In this document: positions 42,027-50,097 of the stretch, piece after piece
Layout: every line of letters starts with the position of its first letter
Numbering within the stretch: position 1 is the stretch's first letter
Source: JAUVPY01 sp034412795
GTDB taxonomy: Bacteria; Chloroflexota; Anaerolineae; 4572-78; NAK82
DNA: 64,000 nt
Direction: 5' to 3'
Assembly (NCBI GenBank): GCA_034412795.1
Contig: DAOUMD010000191.1
Coordinates: forward strand, 24,308-88,307
Notes under the pieces: generated by a model
Seen by the model: only the letters and a program-made list of their open reading frames with translations
The model's database searches: none
What the model was told of the DNA's origin: nothing
Translations under genes and position numbers: made by a program

Positions 42027-42941
42027 TTGCTAACCGCATCCATCCCATCAACCTCCGGCTGGGTGAGTCTATTGAAACTTGGCTATGTCATCTCGTTACC
42101 TGAACGCGTAATCCGTGCCAGTGCAGCGGGCCTGGGTGGGGCTATCTACCAGGTTACGCTGGTATTGCTCCCGGATTGGGTGCGTGGGTCCCGGTTTTAC
42201 CAGGCGACATTTGCGCGGCTGCTGCGCATCACGGTCGAGTTCGTGGGCGGCGTTCAGGGCGTCTTCCCTGCGGACGACATACCCGCTCGGGAATTGGCAG
42301 TCCGCAAGGTGGCCGGGAACGCTGTCGAACTGCTCAGTTTTGCGGCAGTGGGCTGGTCACCAGTTTGGCTGCTGGCCGCGGCGGCAGATGTGACGGGCGG
42401 CACCCAATTCTATATCCGCACACTCGTCGCTGACCTGCGACGAGAAGGTATCCTGCCTCCGGACGCGCAGGTGGACTCTGTGGATGAGTTGTTCACATTC
42501 TTCGAGGAGAGCCTGGGACAGGCAGCCGACACTGTCGACCTGCCACCGCTAAACCTGGCTGACATGCGTGCCTCGTGGAGGAGACTCCGAGATAACGCTC
42601 ATCGGCTGCCCAACCCGAATCAGATGGCTCGTATTTATCACGACCTCCAGACGGTAACCCAACAGGAAGGACGTTCTATCTATACCACCTCATCGTTGAT
42701 TGCCCTGGGCGCACTGCGAACCGGCATCAGAATGGGAAACTTGCACATCTTCGATTACTATCGGGACGCGTTGGATTCTATCCGATCAGATGGTTTGGAT
42801 GGTTATGTTAGGCGTGTGACCGTTCCATATCTCCAGATGGTGGTCCATCATCTCGCGCCCCAAACTGTAACTCTCACAGAGCGCTATCTTCTGCGCAGGC
42901 AGGTGGGACGGGGAACAGGTCCAGGCAACCCACAAAACTGA
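42027..42941 (+). CDS. Conserved hypothetical protein
   Basis: 304 residues from a TTG at 42027; the true start may be the TTG at 42072, which follows GGGTGAG and would begin MKLGYVISLPERVIRASAAG. Residues about 30-130 are rich in hydrophobic stretches (AAGLGGAIYQVTLVLLPDWV, ELLSFAAVGWSPVWLLAAAADVTGG) that look amphipathic or membrane-bound; the C-terminal half is helical and soluble. It resembles uncharacterised Chloroflexota proteins with the pattern VxNVVELxSFLAVGWSPLWLLAA, from memory only. Located downstream of promoter copy B, which probably drives it. No function can be given. Confidence 0.7.
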   Translation: MLTASIPSTSGWVSLLKLGYVISLPERVIRASAAGLGGAIYQVTLVLLPDWVRGSRFYQATFARLLRITVEFVGGVQGVFPADDIPARELAVRKVAGNAVELLSFAAVGWSPVWLLAAAADVTGGTQFYIRTLVADLRREGILPPDAQVDSVDELFTFFEESLGQAADTVDLPPLNLADMRASWRRLRDNAHRLPNPNQMARIYHDLQTVTQQEGRSIYTTSSLIALGALRTGIRMGNLHIFDYYRDALDSIRSDGLDGYVRRVTVPYLQMVVHHLAPQTVTLTERYLLRRQVGRGTGPGNPQN

Positions 42942-42990
42942 ATAGCTGACGGTAATGTAGGCCGAGATCACAAGCTCACGTTAAGGATAG

Positions 42991-43083
42991 ATGGCTCGTC
43001 ACAGAACTCTAATTACCTATTCCCTCCCCGAACTGGTTTCGGATGGACGGGTATCTTCACCCTCGCTCGGAGAGGGTCTGTGA
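42991..43083 (+). pseudogene. N-terminal stub of a sensor kinase (copy 1)
   Basis: ATG at 42991 reads MARHRTLITY, identical in protein to the stub at 44448, then diverges (SLPELVSDG...) and stops after 30 codons. Upstream bases (AAGCTCA.G..AAGGA..ATAGATGGC) are also shared. A kinase or membrane-protein start has been cut off by deletion or insertion. Confidence 0.55.
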
Positions 43084-43087
43084 CCCC

Positions 43088-43954
43088 CTACCCAGCAGGC
43101 ACCCTGGCGTAAAAAAGCGAATAAGTAATAAAGGCGTAGTAGTCGGGCAAGTTCAGAATGAAGTCGGGTGAGTCTGGTTGGCAGAGCCGCTGAAGCTCTG
43201 CCCAATCTGCTGCGGATGCCTCCGGCTCGGCGTTCCCCCAGAACATCTGAAAGATTGCCATCAGACCGTTCCGCTTGGCGTCGTCCAGGGGCGGCTGCAC
43301 GTCGGCCACGAAGGTTTGCGCCTGGGGACCCTCGAAACCTGCTGCCTGAAGCCACCCCAGGCAGCGCAGAATGTGGGACTCTGGCTTCGTATCGTCGGTG
43401 TAGATGAAGTTGGCGGCATAGGTGGCATTCAAGCGGGCCTCCAAGACAGGATGGCCCGGCAGCAGTCTTTGAGACGACCAGAAGAGAACGGCGATGGTTC
43501 CGCCGGGCTTTGTCACCCGTGCCAGCTCATTGAGTATGGGCAAGGGATCGTCGGCAGGCATCCCCGTCTCCTTGGGCGCGACGTATAAGATATCAACGTT
43601 CCACACCCAATCAAAGGTATCGTCGTCAAAGGGGAGGGCACTCATGTTTCCGTATCGGAAAGAAACCTGCTCCTCCAGACCGCGCTCGTGGGCGCTTTTC
43701 TCCCCCTGGGCCAAATGGTCGCGCGAGATATCGATCCCGGTGACGTGGCCGCCGGGCGAGATGGCCTCCGCCAACCACATAGTGTGGGTGCCGATTCCGC
43801 AGCCCACGTCGAGTCCCCGACTCCCTTGAGAGAGTTGAAGGGCGCGCATCGCCCCACGGATGGCGGGCTCGGTCATCCGGTGGATCCAGGCTGCCATGCC
43901 TAAGTAGCTGGCTTCAACTTGCGCCTCTTGGTTGTTTTGATCTCCGTTTGCCAC
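43088..43954 (-). CDS. Class I SAM-dependent methyltransferase
   Basis: 288 residues from the GTG at 43954, which follows GAGAGGTACGAAC; an ATG at 43999 has no spaced ribosome site. The SAM site is GLDVGCGIGTHT (motif I), then TGIDIS, and a later DWVWNVDILY and LARVTKPGGTIAV (motifs II and III). The plan fits small-molecule methyltransferases of the ubiE/arsenite type, without the cysteines needed for arsenite. Substrate unknown. It is the only minus-strand gene between 27 and 64 kb, convergent with the hypothetical gene at 42027. Confidence 0.87.
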   Translation of the reverse strand: MANGDQNNQEAQVEASYLGMAAWIHRMTEPAIRGAMRALQLSQGSRGLDVGCGIGTHTMWLAEAISPGGHVTGIDISRDHLAQGEKSAHERGLEEQVSFRYGNMSALPFDDDTFDWVWNVDILYVAPKETGMPADDPLPILNELARVTKPGGTIAVLFWSSQRLLPGHPVLEARLNATYAANFIYTDDTKPESHILRCLGWLQAAGFEGPQAQTFVADVQPPLDDAKRNGLMAIFQMFWGNAEPEASAADWAELQRLCQPDSPDFILNLPDYYAFITYSLFYARVPAG

Positions 43955-44199
43955 GTTCGTACCTCTCGTTTCTGTGCCCGTTTTCCGTAGTTCGCGCATC
44001 CCTATGCGCGAAACTGGTGCACGATGGGCCAGTATGGGGATGCTGACCTACGACGTGGTGCGGAAAATAGACTAAGGGCGTAATAGCAAAACAGCCGAGC
44101 ACCTACCTGCTATTCACGCTACCGTGACTATACTACTATGGATCAGGGAGATTGACAAAGGGGAAAGATGAAAAGAACGCACCCCCCAGACTCTGACCA

Positions 44200-44228
44200 T
44201 TGTTTTTGACGCGAGATTATGGTATACT
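44200..44228 (+). promoter_or_regulatory. Promoter module copy C
   Basis: TTGTTT (44200-44205), 17 bases beginning TTGACGC, TATACT (44223-44228), TTGG after it. 25 bases of this match copy D at 47009 almost exactly. The 245 bases between it and the methyltransferase gene hold nothing recognised. Confidence 0.65.
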
Positions 44229-44273
44229 TGGCCCTGGCCCCCACTGAAACATTCCAAAGACGGAGCACCTGCC

Positions 44274-44407
44274 GTGGCGAGTCTCTCGAGCGATTACCTA
44301 AACCGAATCCGCTCTTGGCCACCAAGCTCTACATCCCCCCATCCGCATCGAGCTCGTCGCCCACCTCCGCCTTCCCGGTGGGTGCTTGCACCTGGCCAAA
44401 CGGCTGA
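44274..44407 (+). pseudogene. 5' stub of a MalT/LuxR-type regulator (copy C)
   Basis: GTG at 44274 (after ACGGAGCACCTGCC) starts MASLSSDY; a frameshift later, another frame reads NPLLATKLYIPP, the typical start of MalT-like activators, then low-complexity Ser/Pro and TGA at 44405. It matches copies A (39087) and D (47082). No ATPase or HTH portion is left. Confidence 0.6.
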
Positions 44408-44447
44408 TCCGGGGGCTGAGTCGTAAGCTCATGCCAAGGAAAGATAG

Positions 44448-44597
44448 ATGGCACGTCACAGAACGCTGATCACGTACCTGGCCGCTTACTTCTTCGCCAT
44501 AGCCACCGCAATTCGCTACCTGAGCACCTTTGGCGGCCATCCGTCTCTGGTCCTAAGACCTGAGATCTGGACCTCTGCTTCCCCAGACCAATCTTGA
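44448..44597 (+). pseudogene. N-terminal stub of a membrane sensor kinase (copy 2)
   Basis: 49 codons: MARHRTLITYLAAYFFAIAT, one membrane helix, then a short tail unlike a kinase (RPEIWTSASPDQS). It looks like the first membrane segment of a multi-helix histidine kinase cut off after residue 35. It shares its first ten residues and its leader with the stub at 42991. The receiver fragment at 44594 follows at once. Confidence 0.55.
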
Positions 44598-44809
44598 GAT
44601 CGGGTCTTTTTCAGTGCACCAAAACACATCGCCAGCCCGATGCGCGACGCAGAGTGGAAGGGCTGGAAATTGTAGGTGAGGCGGCCGATGGCCTTGAGGC
44701 GGTGCAGCAGGCCGAGAAACTCAGCCCGGATGTGGTGCTGATGGATCTGGTGATGCCGAGAATGGATGGGTTTGAGGCGGCCTGGCAGATCAAGGATCGT
44801 CACCGTTAG
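44594..44809 (+). pseudogene. Receiver-domain fragment of a NarL-type response regulator
   Basis: Frame 44594-44809. From VEGLEIVGEAADGLEAVQ to VVLMDLVMPRMDGFEAA it is a good receiver domain with the phosphoacceptor Asp, then a stop after WQIKDRHR. The first strand with its acidic pair and the whole HTH are missing, and the first 20 residues do not fit the family. Together with the kinase stub just before it, it looks like the remains of a two-component pair joined by deletions. Confidence 0.75.
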
Positions 44810-44829
44810 TCAAAGGGGGGGAGTAGAAA

Positions 44830-45996
44830 ATGACGGCCGAAAAACCCAAGAAAACCCGTTTGTACTTCGTCGATAACCTGAGAATACTGTTGATATTCTT
44901 GCTGGTTCTGCATCATCTGGCCATCACCTACGGACATTCAGGCATGTGGTACTATCTTGAGGGCCGGCCAGATGATCTTACCGTCCTGGTCGCTACGCTG
45001 TTTACCGCGGTTAACCAGGCCTTCTTTTTGGCATTCTTCTTTATGATATCTGGCTACTTCACGCCCGGCTCCTATGACCGAAAGGGAGCCGGGCCGTTTC
45101 TTAAAGATCGGCTTTTACGTTTAGGCATCCCCTTGCTGTTCTACATGGTTATCATCGATCCACTTATCGGGTACGTGGTGGCAGTCAATGTTGGTGGCTT
45201 CCAAGGGTCCTTGTGGAGCTTCCTTGCCGGATCTTTCCAAGGCCAGAATCTGAAAAACTTCAGCCTTGGTACCGGCCCCTTGTGGTTTGTTGAGACCTTG
45301 TTGATCTTTGCCATTATCTACGCCCTGTGGCGGCTATTGGCAAGACCCTCAGTCACACCTGCCCAGCGCGACGGCACACCGCCCAGCAACCTGGCCGTTG
45401 CCACCTTCGCCCTCCTCCTGGGTGTGGCTACCTTCATCGTGCGCATATGGCTGCCTATAGGTTGGAATTTCGAACTCCTGAATCTGCAATTTCCCTACTT
45501 CTCCCAATATATCGCTCTGTTTGTGGTCGGCATCATCGCCTATCGCCTCAACTGGTTCCTGGGGGTTCCCAAGGCGATGGGCCGGTTGTGGTTGGGGATC
45601 GCCGGGTTCTGCATCTTGGTGGTGCTGCCCGGTGTGTTTGTGTTAGGGGGGGCGCTGGAGGGGAACACCGATCCCTTCTTGGGTGGCGTTCATTGGCAAT
45701 CCTTCGCCCTTTCAGTTTGGGAGCAATTTGTGTGTATGGGCTTGGTTATCGGTCTATTGGTCTTGTTCCGTGAGAGATTAAATCACCAGGGCAAGCTGGC
45801 CAAAGACCTGGCCGCCAGTGCCTATACCGTGTTTCTTATCCATGCGCCGGTGATCGTTTTCCTGGCGCTGGCCTTGAGGGGTATAAGCCTGCATCCTCTG
45901 CTCAAGTTCGTCTTGGTTGCGCCCATTGCATTGGCTCTTTGTTTCGTGCTGGCCCACTATATCCGCAGACTTCCATTGGCTAGGGACATCCTGTAG
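44830..45996 (+). CDS. Membrane-bound acyltransferase (acyltransferase 3 family)
   Basis: 388 residues and about ten membrane helices. RLYFVDNLRILLIFLLVLHHLAITYG gives the Arg and the His-His of the family's first helices. FLKDRLLRLGIPLLFYM is the second typical block. Such proteins acylate cell-envelope glycans or lipids. ATG 44830 follows a GGGGGGGAGTAGAAA ribosome site. It is 20 bases after the receiver fragment, so the promoter C transcript may reach it. Confidence 0.9.
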   Translation: MTAEKPKKTRLYFVDNLRILLIFLLVLHHLAITYGHSGMWYYLEGRPDDLTVLVATLFTAVNQAFFLAFFFMISGYFTPGSYDRKGAGPFLKDRLLRLGIPLLFYMVIIDPLIGYVVAVNVGGFQGSLWSFLAGSFQGQNLKNFSLGTGPLWFVETLLIFAIIYALWRLLARPSVTPAQRDGTPPSNLAVATFALLLGVATFIVRIWLPIGWNFELLNLQFPYFSQYIALFVVGIIAYRLNWFLGVPKAMGRLWLGIAGFCILVVLPGVFVLGGALEGNTDPFLGGVHWQSFALSVWEQFVCMGLVIGLLVLFRERLNHQGKLAKDLAASAYTVFLIHAPVIVFLALALRGISLHPLLKFVLVAPIALALCFVLAHYIRRLPLARDIL

Positions 45997-46198
45997 AGGT
46001 ATGACATCGAAAGTGTAGGGTTCGTTGGAGGAAAACGAGGAATAATTCGTTGATTTCTCAATTCGTTGTAGTGTAGCCCGACTTTCCGAGAGATCTCTTG
46101 AGCGTAAGGAGGTGTTCGGGTAAAATGCAAGTTAGGTAGCTTGTCACACATGTAATGGGACATTAACCACGTTTCTACATCAAAGGAGGAACCTAGAA

Positions 46199-46933
46199 AT
46201 GAAGCGACAATCATTATGGTTAGTCCTGATCGTCCTGATTGCGGCCAGCCTTGCGTGTACCATTCCTTTTGGTATCAGAACCATCAGAGGCTCGGGCAAT
46301 GTAGTCACCGAAGAGAGGCAGGTAAGCAGTTTTGAGCGCGTCGCCCTGTCGGGCGTCGGCAGGGTCATCATCTCTCAGGGCGACGACGAATCGCTGACCA
46401 TCGAAACCGACGACAACCTGATGCAGTATATCGAGAGCAACGTCAGGAATGGGACGCTTGAGCTGGGCTTGGCCAGGAACACAATCCCTGTTCCCAGCCA
46501 GTCGATCATCTTCCGCGTGAGCGTGGACGACCTGACCGGGCTCACCTCGTCAGGCGCCGGCTCCTTTGAGATCGAAGAGTTGGACACCGATCGTCTGAGG
46601 GTCACCCTGAGCGGGGCGGGCGATATCGGGATCGACTCGCTGAGCGCCACCAACTTGGCGGTCACGATCAGCGGTGCAGGTGACGTTGAACTAGCCGGGC
46701 AGGTTGGGACGCAAGAAATTGAAATGAGTGGGTTAGGCAGATATAGCGCCCCTGACCTGGAAAGCCAGATGGCGTCAGTGCGTATCAGCGGCGCTGGCGG
46801 CGCCGTAATCTGGGTGCTTGATACGCTGGATGTGAAGATCAGCGGGGCAGGCAACGTGGAATACTACGGCAACCCCGCTGTGACGAAAGACATCAGTGGC
46901 GCCGGTAGGTTAACGAGCCGGGGCGACAAGTAA
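46199..46933 (+). CDS. DUF2807 (GIN-type) surface lipoprotein
   Basis: 244 residues. A basic start, a hydrophobic stretch and ASLAC (Cys20) look like a lipoprotein signal, although the residues before the Cys are not the ideal lipobox. The rest is a DUF2807 repeat fold, with right-handed beta-helix-like repeats of the kind RGSGNVVTEERQVSSFERVALSGVG and repeated ISGAG. ATG 46199 follows AAAGGAGGAACCTAGAA. Such proteins sit on the outer surface and often associate with stress-response membrane proteins. A small hairpin-free gap separates it from the upstream acyltransferase. Confidence 0.87.
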   Translation: MKRQSLWLVLIVLIAASLACTIPFGIRTIRGSGNVVTEERQVSSFERVALSGVGRVIISQGDDESLTIETDDNLMQYIESNVRNGTLELGLARNTIPVPSQSIIFRVSVDDLTGLTSSGAGSFEIEELDTDRLRVTLSGAGDIGIDSLSATNLAVTISGAGDVELAGQVGTQEIEMSGLGRYSAPDLESQMASVRISGAGGAVIWVLDTLDVKISGAGNVEYYGNPAVTKDISGAGRLTSRGDK

Positions 46934-47008
46934 TACGGTTGGGTAGGTAACCATTCACGGACGTGCTGAACTATTTTTTGGGATGAGGAGGTAAGCAAGC
47001 GTAGCTCG

Positions 47009-47037
47009 TTGTTTTTGACGCATAGTTATGGTATACT
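47009..47037 (+). promoter_or_regulatory. Promoter module copy D
   Basis: TTGTTT (47009-47014), 17 bases beginning TTGACGC, TATACT (47032-47037). Near-identical to copy C. Confidence 0.65.
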
Positions 47038-47081
47038 TGATATGGCCCTTGCTGATTTGTTCCAATGACGGAGCACCTGCA

Positions 47082-47216
47082 ATGGCGAATCCCTTGAGCG
47101 ATGGTTCACAATCAAATCCGCTCCTGCCTGCCAAACTTTACATCCCTCCTATCCATTTCGATCCTTCCGGCTCCGCTCAGAACAGGTCCCATTCCCCGTC
47201 CCCGCCTGCCCAGTAG
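47082..47216 (+). pseudogene. 5' stub of a MalT/LuxR-type regulator (copy D, frame intact)
   Basis: MANPLSDGSQSNPLLPAKLYIPP in one unbroken frame from the ATG at 47082, then IHFDPSGSAQ and a stop at 47214. The LLxxKLYIPP core is the same as in copies A and C and matches the start of MalT-like activators. The rest of the regulator is absent. This copy shows how the other two were once read. Confidence 0.65.
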
Positions 47217-47229
47217 GTGCTTGCACTTA

Positions 47230-47264
47230 GACGAATGATCAACGACCAATGACGAACGACTTAA
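47230..47264 (+). repeat. 7-base-period array over a start codon
   Basis: GACGAAT, GATCAAC, GACCAAT, GACGAAC, GACTTAA: five heptamers of the form GAxxAA(T/C). The ATG of the next small gene (47249) lies inside the third unit. Confidence 0.65.
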
Positions 47265-47368
47265 AACAAGGGGCACAAATCGTGCTGATCATCGTCATCG
47301 CGGTGGCGGTGGTATGGTTCATCGTGCGTCGAGTGCGGCGGCCCAGAGACTGCCGGGTCTCAAGCTAA
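47249..47368 (+). CDS. Very small membrane protein (39 residues)
   Basis: One membrane helix (about residues 11-26) between a polar start MTNDLKQGAQ and a basic tail RRVRRPRDCR. It has no recognisable family and starts within a heptamer array without a good ribosome site. It is kept because of its plausible topology and its position ahead of two membrane genes; it could be a decay product. Confidence 0.4.
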   Translation: MTNDLKQGAQIVLIIVIAVAVVWFIVRRVRRPRDCRVSS

Positions 47369-47406
47369 CAACGATCAGTCTTTAGCAGAAAAGGAGGAGA
47401 AGGAAG

Positions 47407-47748
47407 GTGGCTACTGAAACGGACACCAGTAACGCAGCTAATGGGGAAAAGCAGCGCACGGCATCGGCCATATGGTTGGGCATTTTCCTCATCGGCCTGG
47501 GAGTTCTGCTCTATACGGGCTGGTGGTGGCCGGGCATTATGCTCGTCCTGGGCCTCGCCGGCTGCGCAGCCCTGATCTTTCGCGATCAGATTCCAAAAGG
47601 CATCGGCACCCTGGCCTTTTTCTGGGGCATTGCGCTCATCGCCATTTTCGTTCAGGAAGTAGATGTTCCCTGGGGTATCGTTGGTCCGCTGGTTCTGATC
47701 GGGGTCGGCGTCATCGTCCTGGTCAAAGCGTTCTACCTGCGCGAATGA
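47407..47748 (+). CDS. LiaF/DUF5668-like membrane protein
   Basis: 113 residues starting at GTG 47407 after AAGGAGGAGAAGGAAG. Four short hydrophobic segments (LGIFLIGLGVLLYTG, WWPGIMLVLGLAGCAAL, TLAFFWGIALIAIFV, IVGPLVLIGVGVIVLV) resemble the transmembrane part of LiaF-type proteins. Function unknown. It forms a run with the DUF2807 and multi-helix genes that may respond to envelope stress. Confidence 0.65.
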   Translation: MATETDTSNAANGEKQRTASAIWLGIFLIGLGVLLYTGWWWPGIMLVLGLAGCAALIFRDQIPKGIGTLAFFWGIALIAIFVQEVDVPWGIVGPLVLIGVGVIVLVKAFYLRE

Positions 47749-47832
47749 CAGTTGCCCAAAGCCTTCCCGGAGACTCATTCTCTCTGGATGTGGCTTTATT
47801 TCGGCCTTGAACAGAAAAGGAGGGGAGTAAAC

Positions 47833-48522
47833 ATGCAATCGCAAGCTAAGAGACAAGCTTTGGTCTGGGGCGGACTGCTGATCGTCCTGGGTGTGTTGAG
47901 CCTGGTGGCAACTATCACCAATCTCGGCGCCTGGATATGGGTCGTTATCCTGGCTTTAGCCGGACTGGGTGCATTCGGCGTCTACCTCACCCATCGTTCC
48001 GATTTGACGCTGCTTATCCCGGCCTACGTGCTGTGGGCGGTCGCCCTGCTGGTGGCGCTGGTTACGTTGAACATTCTGTCCGGTGAGTTCATCGCCACTT
48101 ACGTCCTGGCGGCCATTGCGCTGCCTTTCCTGGTGGTCTTTGCGCGCGATCAAGAGCAGTGGTGGGCCCTTATCCCGGCCTACGTCTTGCTGGCCGTGGG
48201 GCTGATGATAGGGTTGACTGCAATTGGGGTGCTCACTGAGCTGTTAATCCCTGCTTACGTCATGTTCGCCATCGCCACCCCATTCATTGTGGTCTTCGCG
48301 CTCAATCCCAAAGAATGGTGGCCCCTCATTCCGGGCGGGATTATGGCCGTTATCGGGCTGGCCTTTCTGGTGGCTGAAGCTGCGGTCGAGTACATAGCGC
48401 CCGCAGTGCTGGTGTTGGTCGGCCTCTGGATCCTGGCGCGCCAGTTTATACATAAGGAGCCGGCCGCACCTGATGTGCCAGCAGTGGCCGGCCCGGAGGC
48501 CGATGAGCCTCCAGTTGAGTGA
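47833..48522 (+). CDS. Repetitive multi-helix membrane protein
   Basis: 229 residues from the ATG at 47833 (AAAAGGAGGGGAGTAAAC). A run of about seven hydrophobic segments has an internal repeat (LLIPAYVLWAVALLVAL, LIPAYVLLAVGLMIGL, LIPAYVMFAIATPFIVVF, LIPGGIMAVIGLAFL). The acidic tail PAAPDVPAVAGPEADEPPVE is cytoplasmic or extracellular. No family beyond DUF-type membrane proteins is recognised. Confidence 0.7.
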   Translation: MQSQAKRQALVWGGLLIVLGVLSLVATITNLGAWIWVVILALAGLGAFGVYLTHRSDLTLLIPAYVLWAVALLVALVTLNILSGEFIATYVLAAIALPFLVVFARDQEQWWALIPAYVLLAVGLMIGLTAIGVLTELLIPAYVMFAIATPFIVVFALNPKEWWPLIPGGIMAVIGLAFLVAEAAVEYIAPAVLVLVGLWILARQFIHKEPAAPDVPAVAGPEADEPPVE

Positions 48523-48693
48523 AGCCGAAGGGCGCTCGCGGAGGCTCCTTCGACACGATCAGGATGCCTCCGCTCGCTTAGGTGAAAAAGTGTCCGGTAG
48601 TGAAGATTATGCCTCGAGACGTTTCGGTGTCGAAAACAGGCCGGAAACCAAATAGTACACAGTGACGTATATAAGTACGGCTTTCCAAGATGA

Positions 48694-48778
48694 TGTAGCA
48701 TCCTGAGCTATCGAAGGATGCGGATTGTATAGGTTTCGTGGCTAGACCAGCATCCTTCGGCGAACTCAGGGTGCTACA
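48694..48778. repeat. TAGCATCC-type inverted repeat element
   Basis: TGTAGCATCCTGAG (48694-48707) and CTCAGGGTGCTACA (48765-48778) pair with one mismatch, and inside them AAGGATGC/GCATCCTT pair again. 85 bases in all. It is a nonautonomous-looking element. The rest of the 330-base gap before the PFK-like gene shows no gene. Confidence 0.65.
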
Positions 48779-48852
48779 CAGCTAACGGCTTATTTACGCC
48801 CAAACGTACTCGTGAGGGCGACAAAATGCGTCGCCAGGGAGGGAGTCTAAAG

Positions 48853-50073
48853 ATGAGCAAAAAAGTGGCCATTCTGACCGGTGGTGAGGTGCCAGGCATG
48901 AACCTGTGCATCAAAAGCCTGGTCTACCGGCTCATTGATTTGGGCTTTGAGCCGATTGGGGTGCGCAAAGGGTGGGAAGGGCTAATCAACTACAACCCGC
49001 GCGATCCCAGCACCTATGGCGCCAACTTTATCGCCTTGACCAAGAACATGGTGCGGCCCATCGACCGCAACCCCGGCTCTTTTTTACATTCCTCCCATCT
49101 CAACCCCCTCCAGACGCCACGCGAACTTGTGCCCGAGTTTCTGCGAGCACCGGAGGGGGAGACACAAGACCTGACCGACCACGTCATGGATGTGGTACAT
49201 CGGCTGGGGTTAAGGGCCTTGATCGTCATCGGCTACGTCGACATGCTGGTCTATGCGACTTGCCTCAGCCAGCAGGGCGTGCCCATCATCGCTATCCCCA
49301 AAACAATCCAGAATAACATCTATGGCACCGACTATACTCTGGGCTTCAGTACTGGTCTGGCCCGGGGCGTGGCCTTCGTCCACGATTTGCGCGCCCTGGC
49401 CGGCTCACGGGAGCAGATCGTTGTGGTCGAGACTTTTGGGGGCAGTTCCGGCTTCAGTGCGCTACTGGTGGCCTTTATGTCCGGGGTGGACCGGACGATT
49501 ATCCCCGAGGTGCCCTACGACCCGGAGAAACTAACCCAATTGGCGATGCGGGACAAGAGAGAGAATCCCAGCAACTACGCTATCGTGGTTGTGGGCGATG
49601 GGTCTCAAATCCTGCCGGACAAGATCGCGCAATACACGCCGCGACTATCGCTGCGCAGCAGATCACAGGTGCTACGCTTGATGACGGCCGAGAAGGCCGG
49701 AGCATTGCACGAGGAATTCGACCTGGACGGGGTGGTTGAAACCGGCACCAGTATGGCCGGGAGTGGCATGGTGGCGGCCGAGTTGCTGCAGCACTTGACG
49801 GGCCTGGAGGTGTTTCTACAACCGCTGAGCTATCTGCTTCGGACGGGCACACCCGACGGACAGGATTTGCTGGGGGCGACGAATTTCGCCATGCTGGCTG
49901 CCCGCCTGGTACAGGAGGGCAGATTCGGCCGGATGACGGCTTTCCAACAGCAGGATACCTGGACTGACGTCGATCTGGGCGTCGTGACCCAAGGGGTGAA
50001 GCCTGTAGACGTAGAGGCGTGGTATGACGCAGACAACTACCGGCCCAAGGTGACCCTGATCTGGTCGGCCTAG
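48853..50073 (+). CDS. Phosphofructokinase-like protein without the catalytic aspartate
   Basis: 406 residues from the ATG at 48853 (after GGGAGGGAGTCTAAAG). The PFK family plan is clear: an opening AILTGGEVPGMN, a middle VDMLVYATCLSQQGVPIIAIPKTIQNN (149-155), then YGTDYTLGFSTG and VVVETFGGSSGF. In active enzymes the segment is PKTIDND, where the first Asp is the catalytic base; here it is Gln153, and the last Asp is Asn155. The upstream GGDGS loop is replaced by GYVDM. These losses make ordinary fructose-6-phosphate phosphorylation unlikely. It may bind a nucleotide or sugar as a sensor. It lies ahead of an ABC transporter gene, 24 bases away. Confidence 0.85.
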   Translation: MSKKVAILTGGEVPGMNLCIKSLVYRLIDLGFEPIGVRKGWEGLINYNPRDPSTYGANFIALTKNMVRPIDRNPGSFLHSSHLNPLQTPRELVPEFLRAPEGETQDLTDHVMDVVHRLGLRALIVIGYVDMLVYATCLSQQGVPIIAIPKTIQNNIYGTDYTLGFSTGLARGVAFVHDLRALAGSREQIVVVETFGGSSGFSALLVAFMSGVDRTIIPEVPYDPEKLTQLAMRDKRENPSNYAIVVVGDGSQILPDKIAQYTPRLSLRSRSQVLRLMTAEKAGALHEEFDLDGVVETGTSMAGSGMVAAELLQHLTGLEVFLQPLSYLLRTGTPDGQDLLGATNFAMLAARLVQEGRFGRMTAFQQQDTWTDVDLGVVTQGVKPVDVEAWYDADNYRPKVTLIWSA

Positions 50074-50097
50074 CAAGGTTAGGGAGGAGGGTGACTT

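Noticed and set aside
43955..43999. ATG start of the methyltransferase at 43999
   Set aside because: The only G-rich stretch abuts the ATG; GTG 43954 has a spaced GAGAGG.
44140..44330. Whole intact LuxR regulator at promoter C
   Set aside because: The frame shifts within about 32 bases and stops before any ATPase or HTH sequence.
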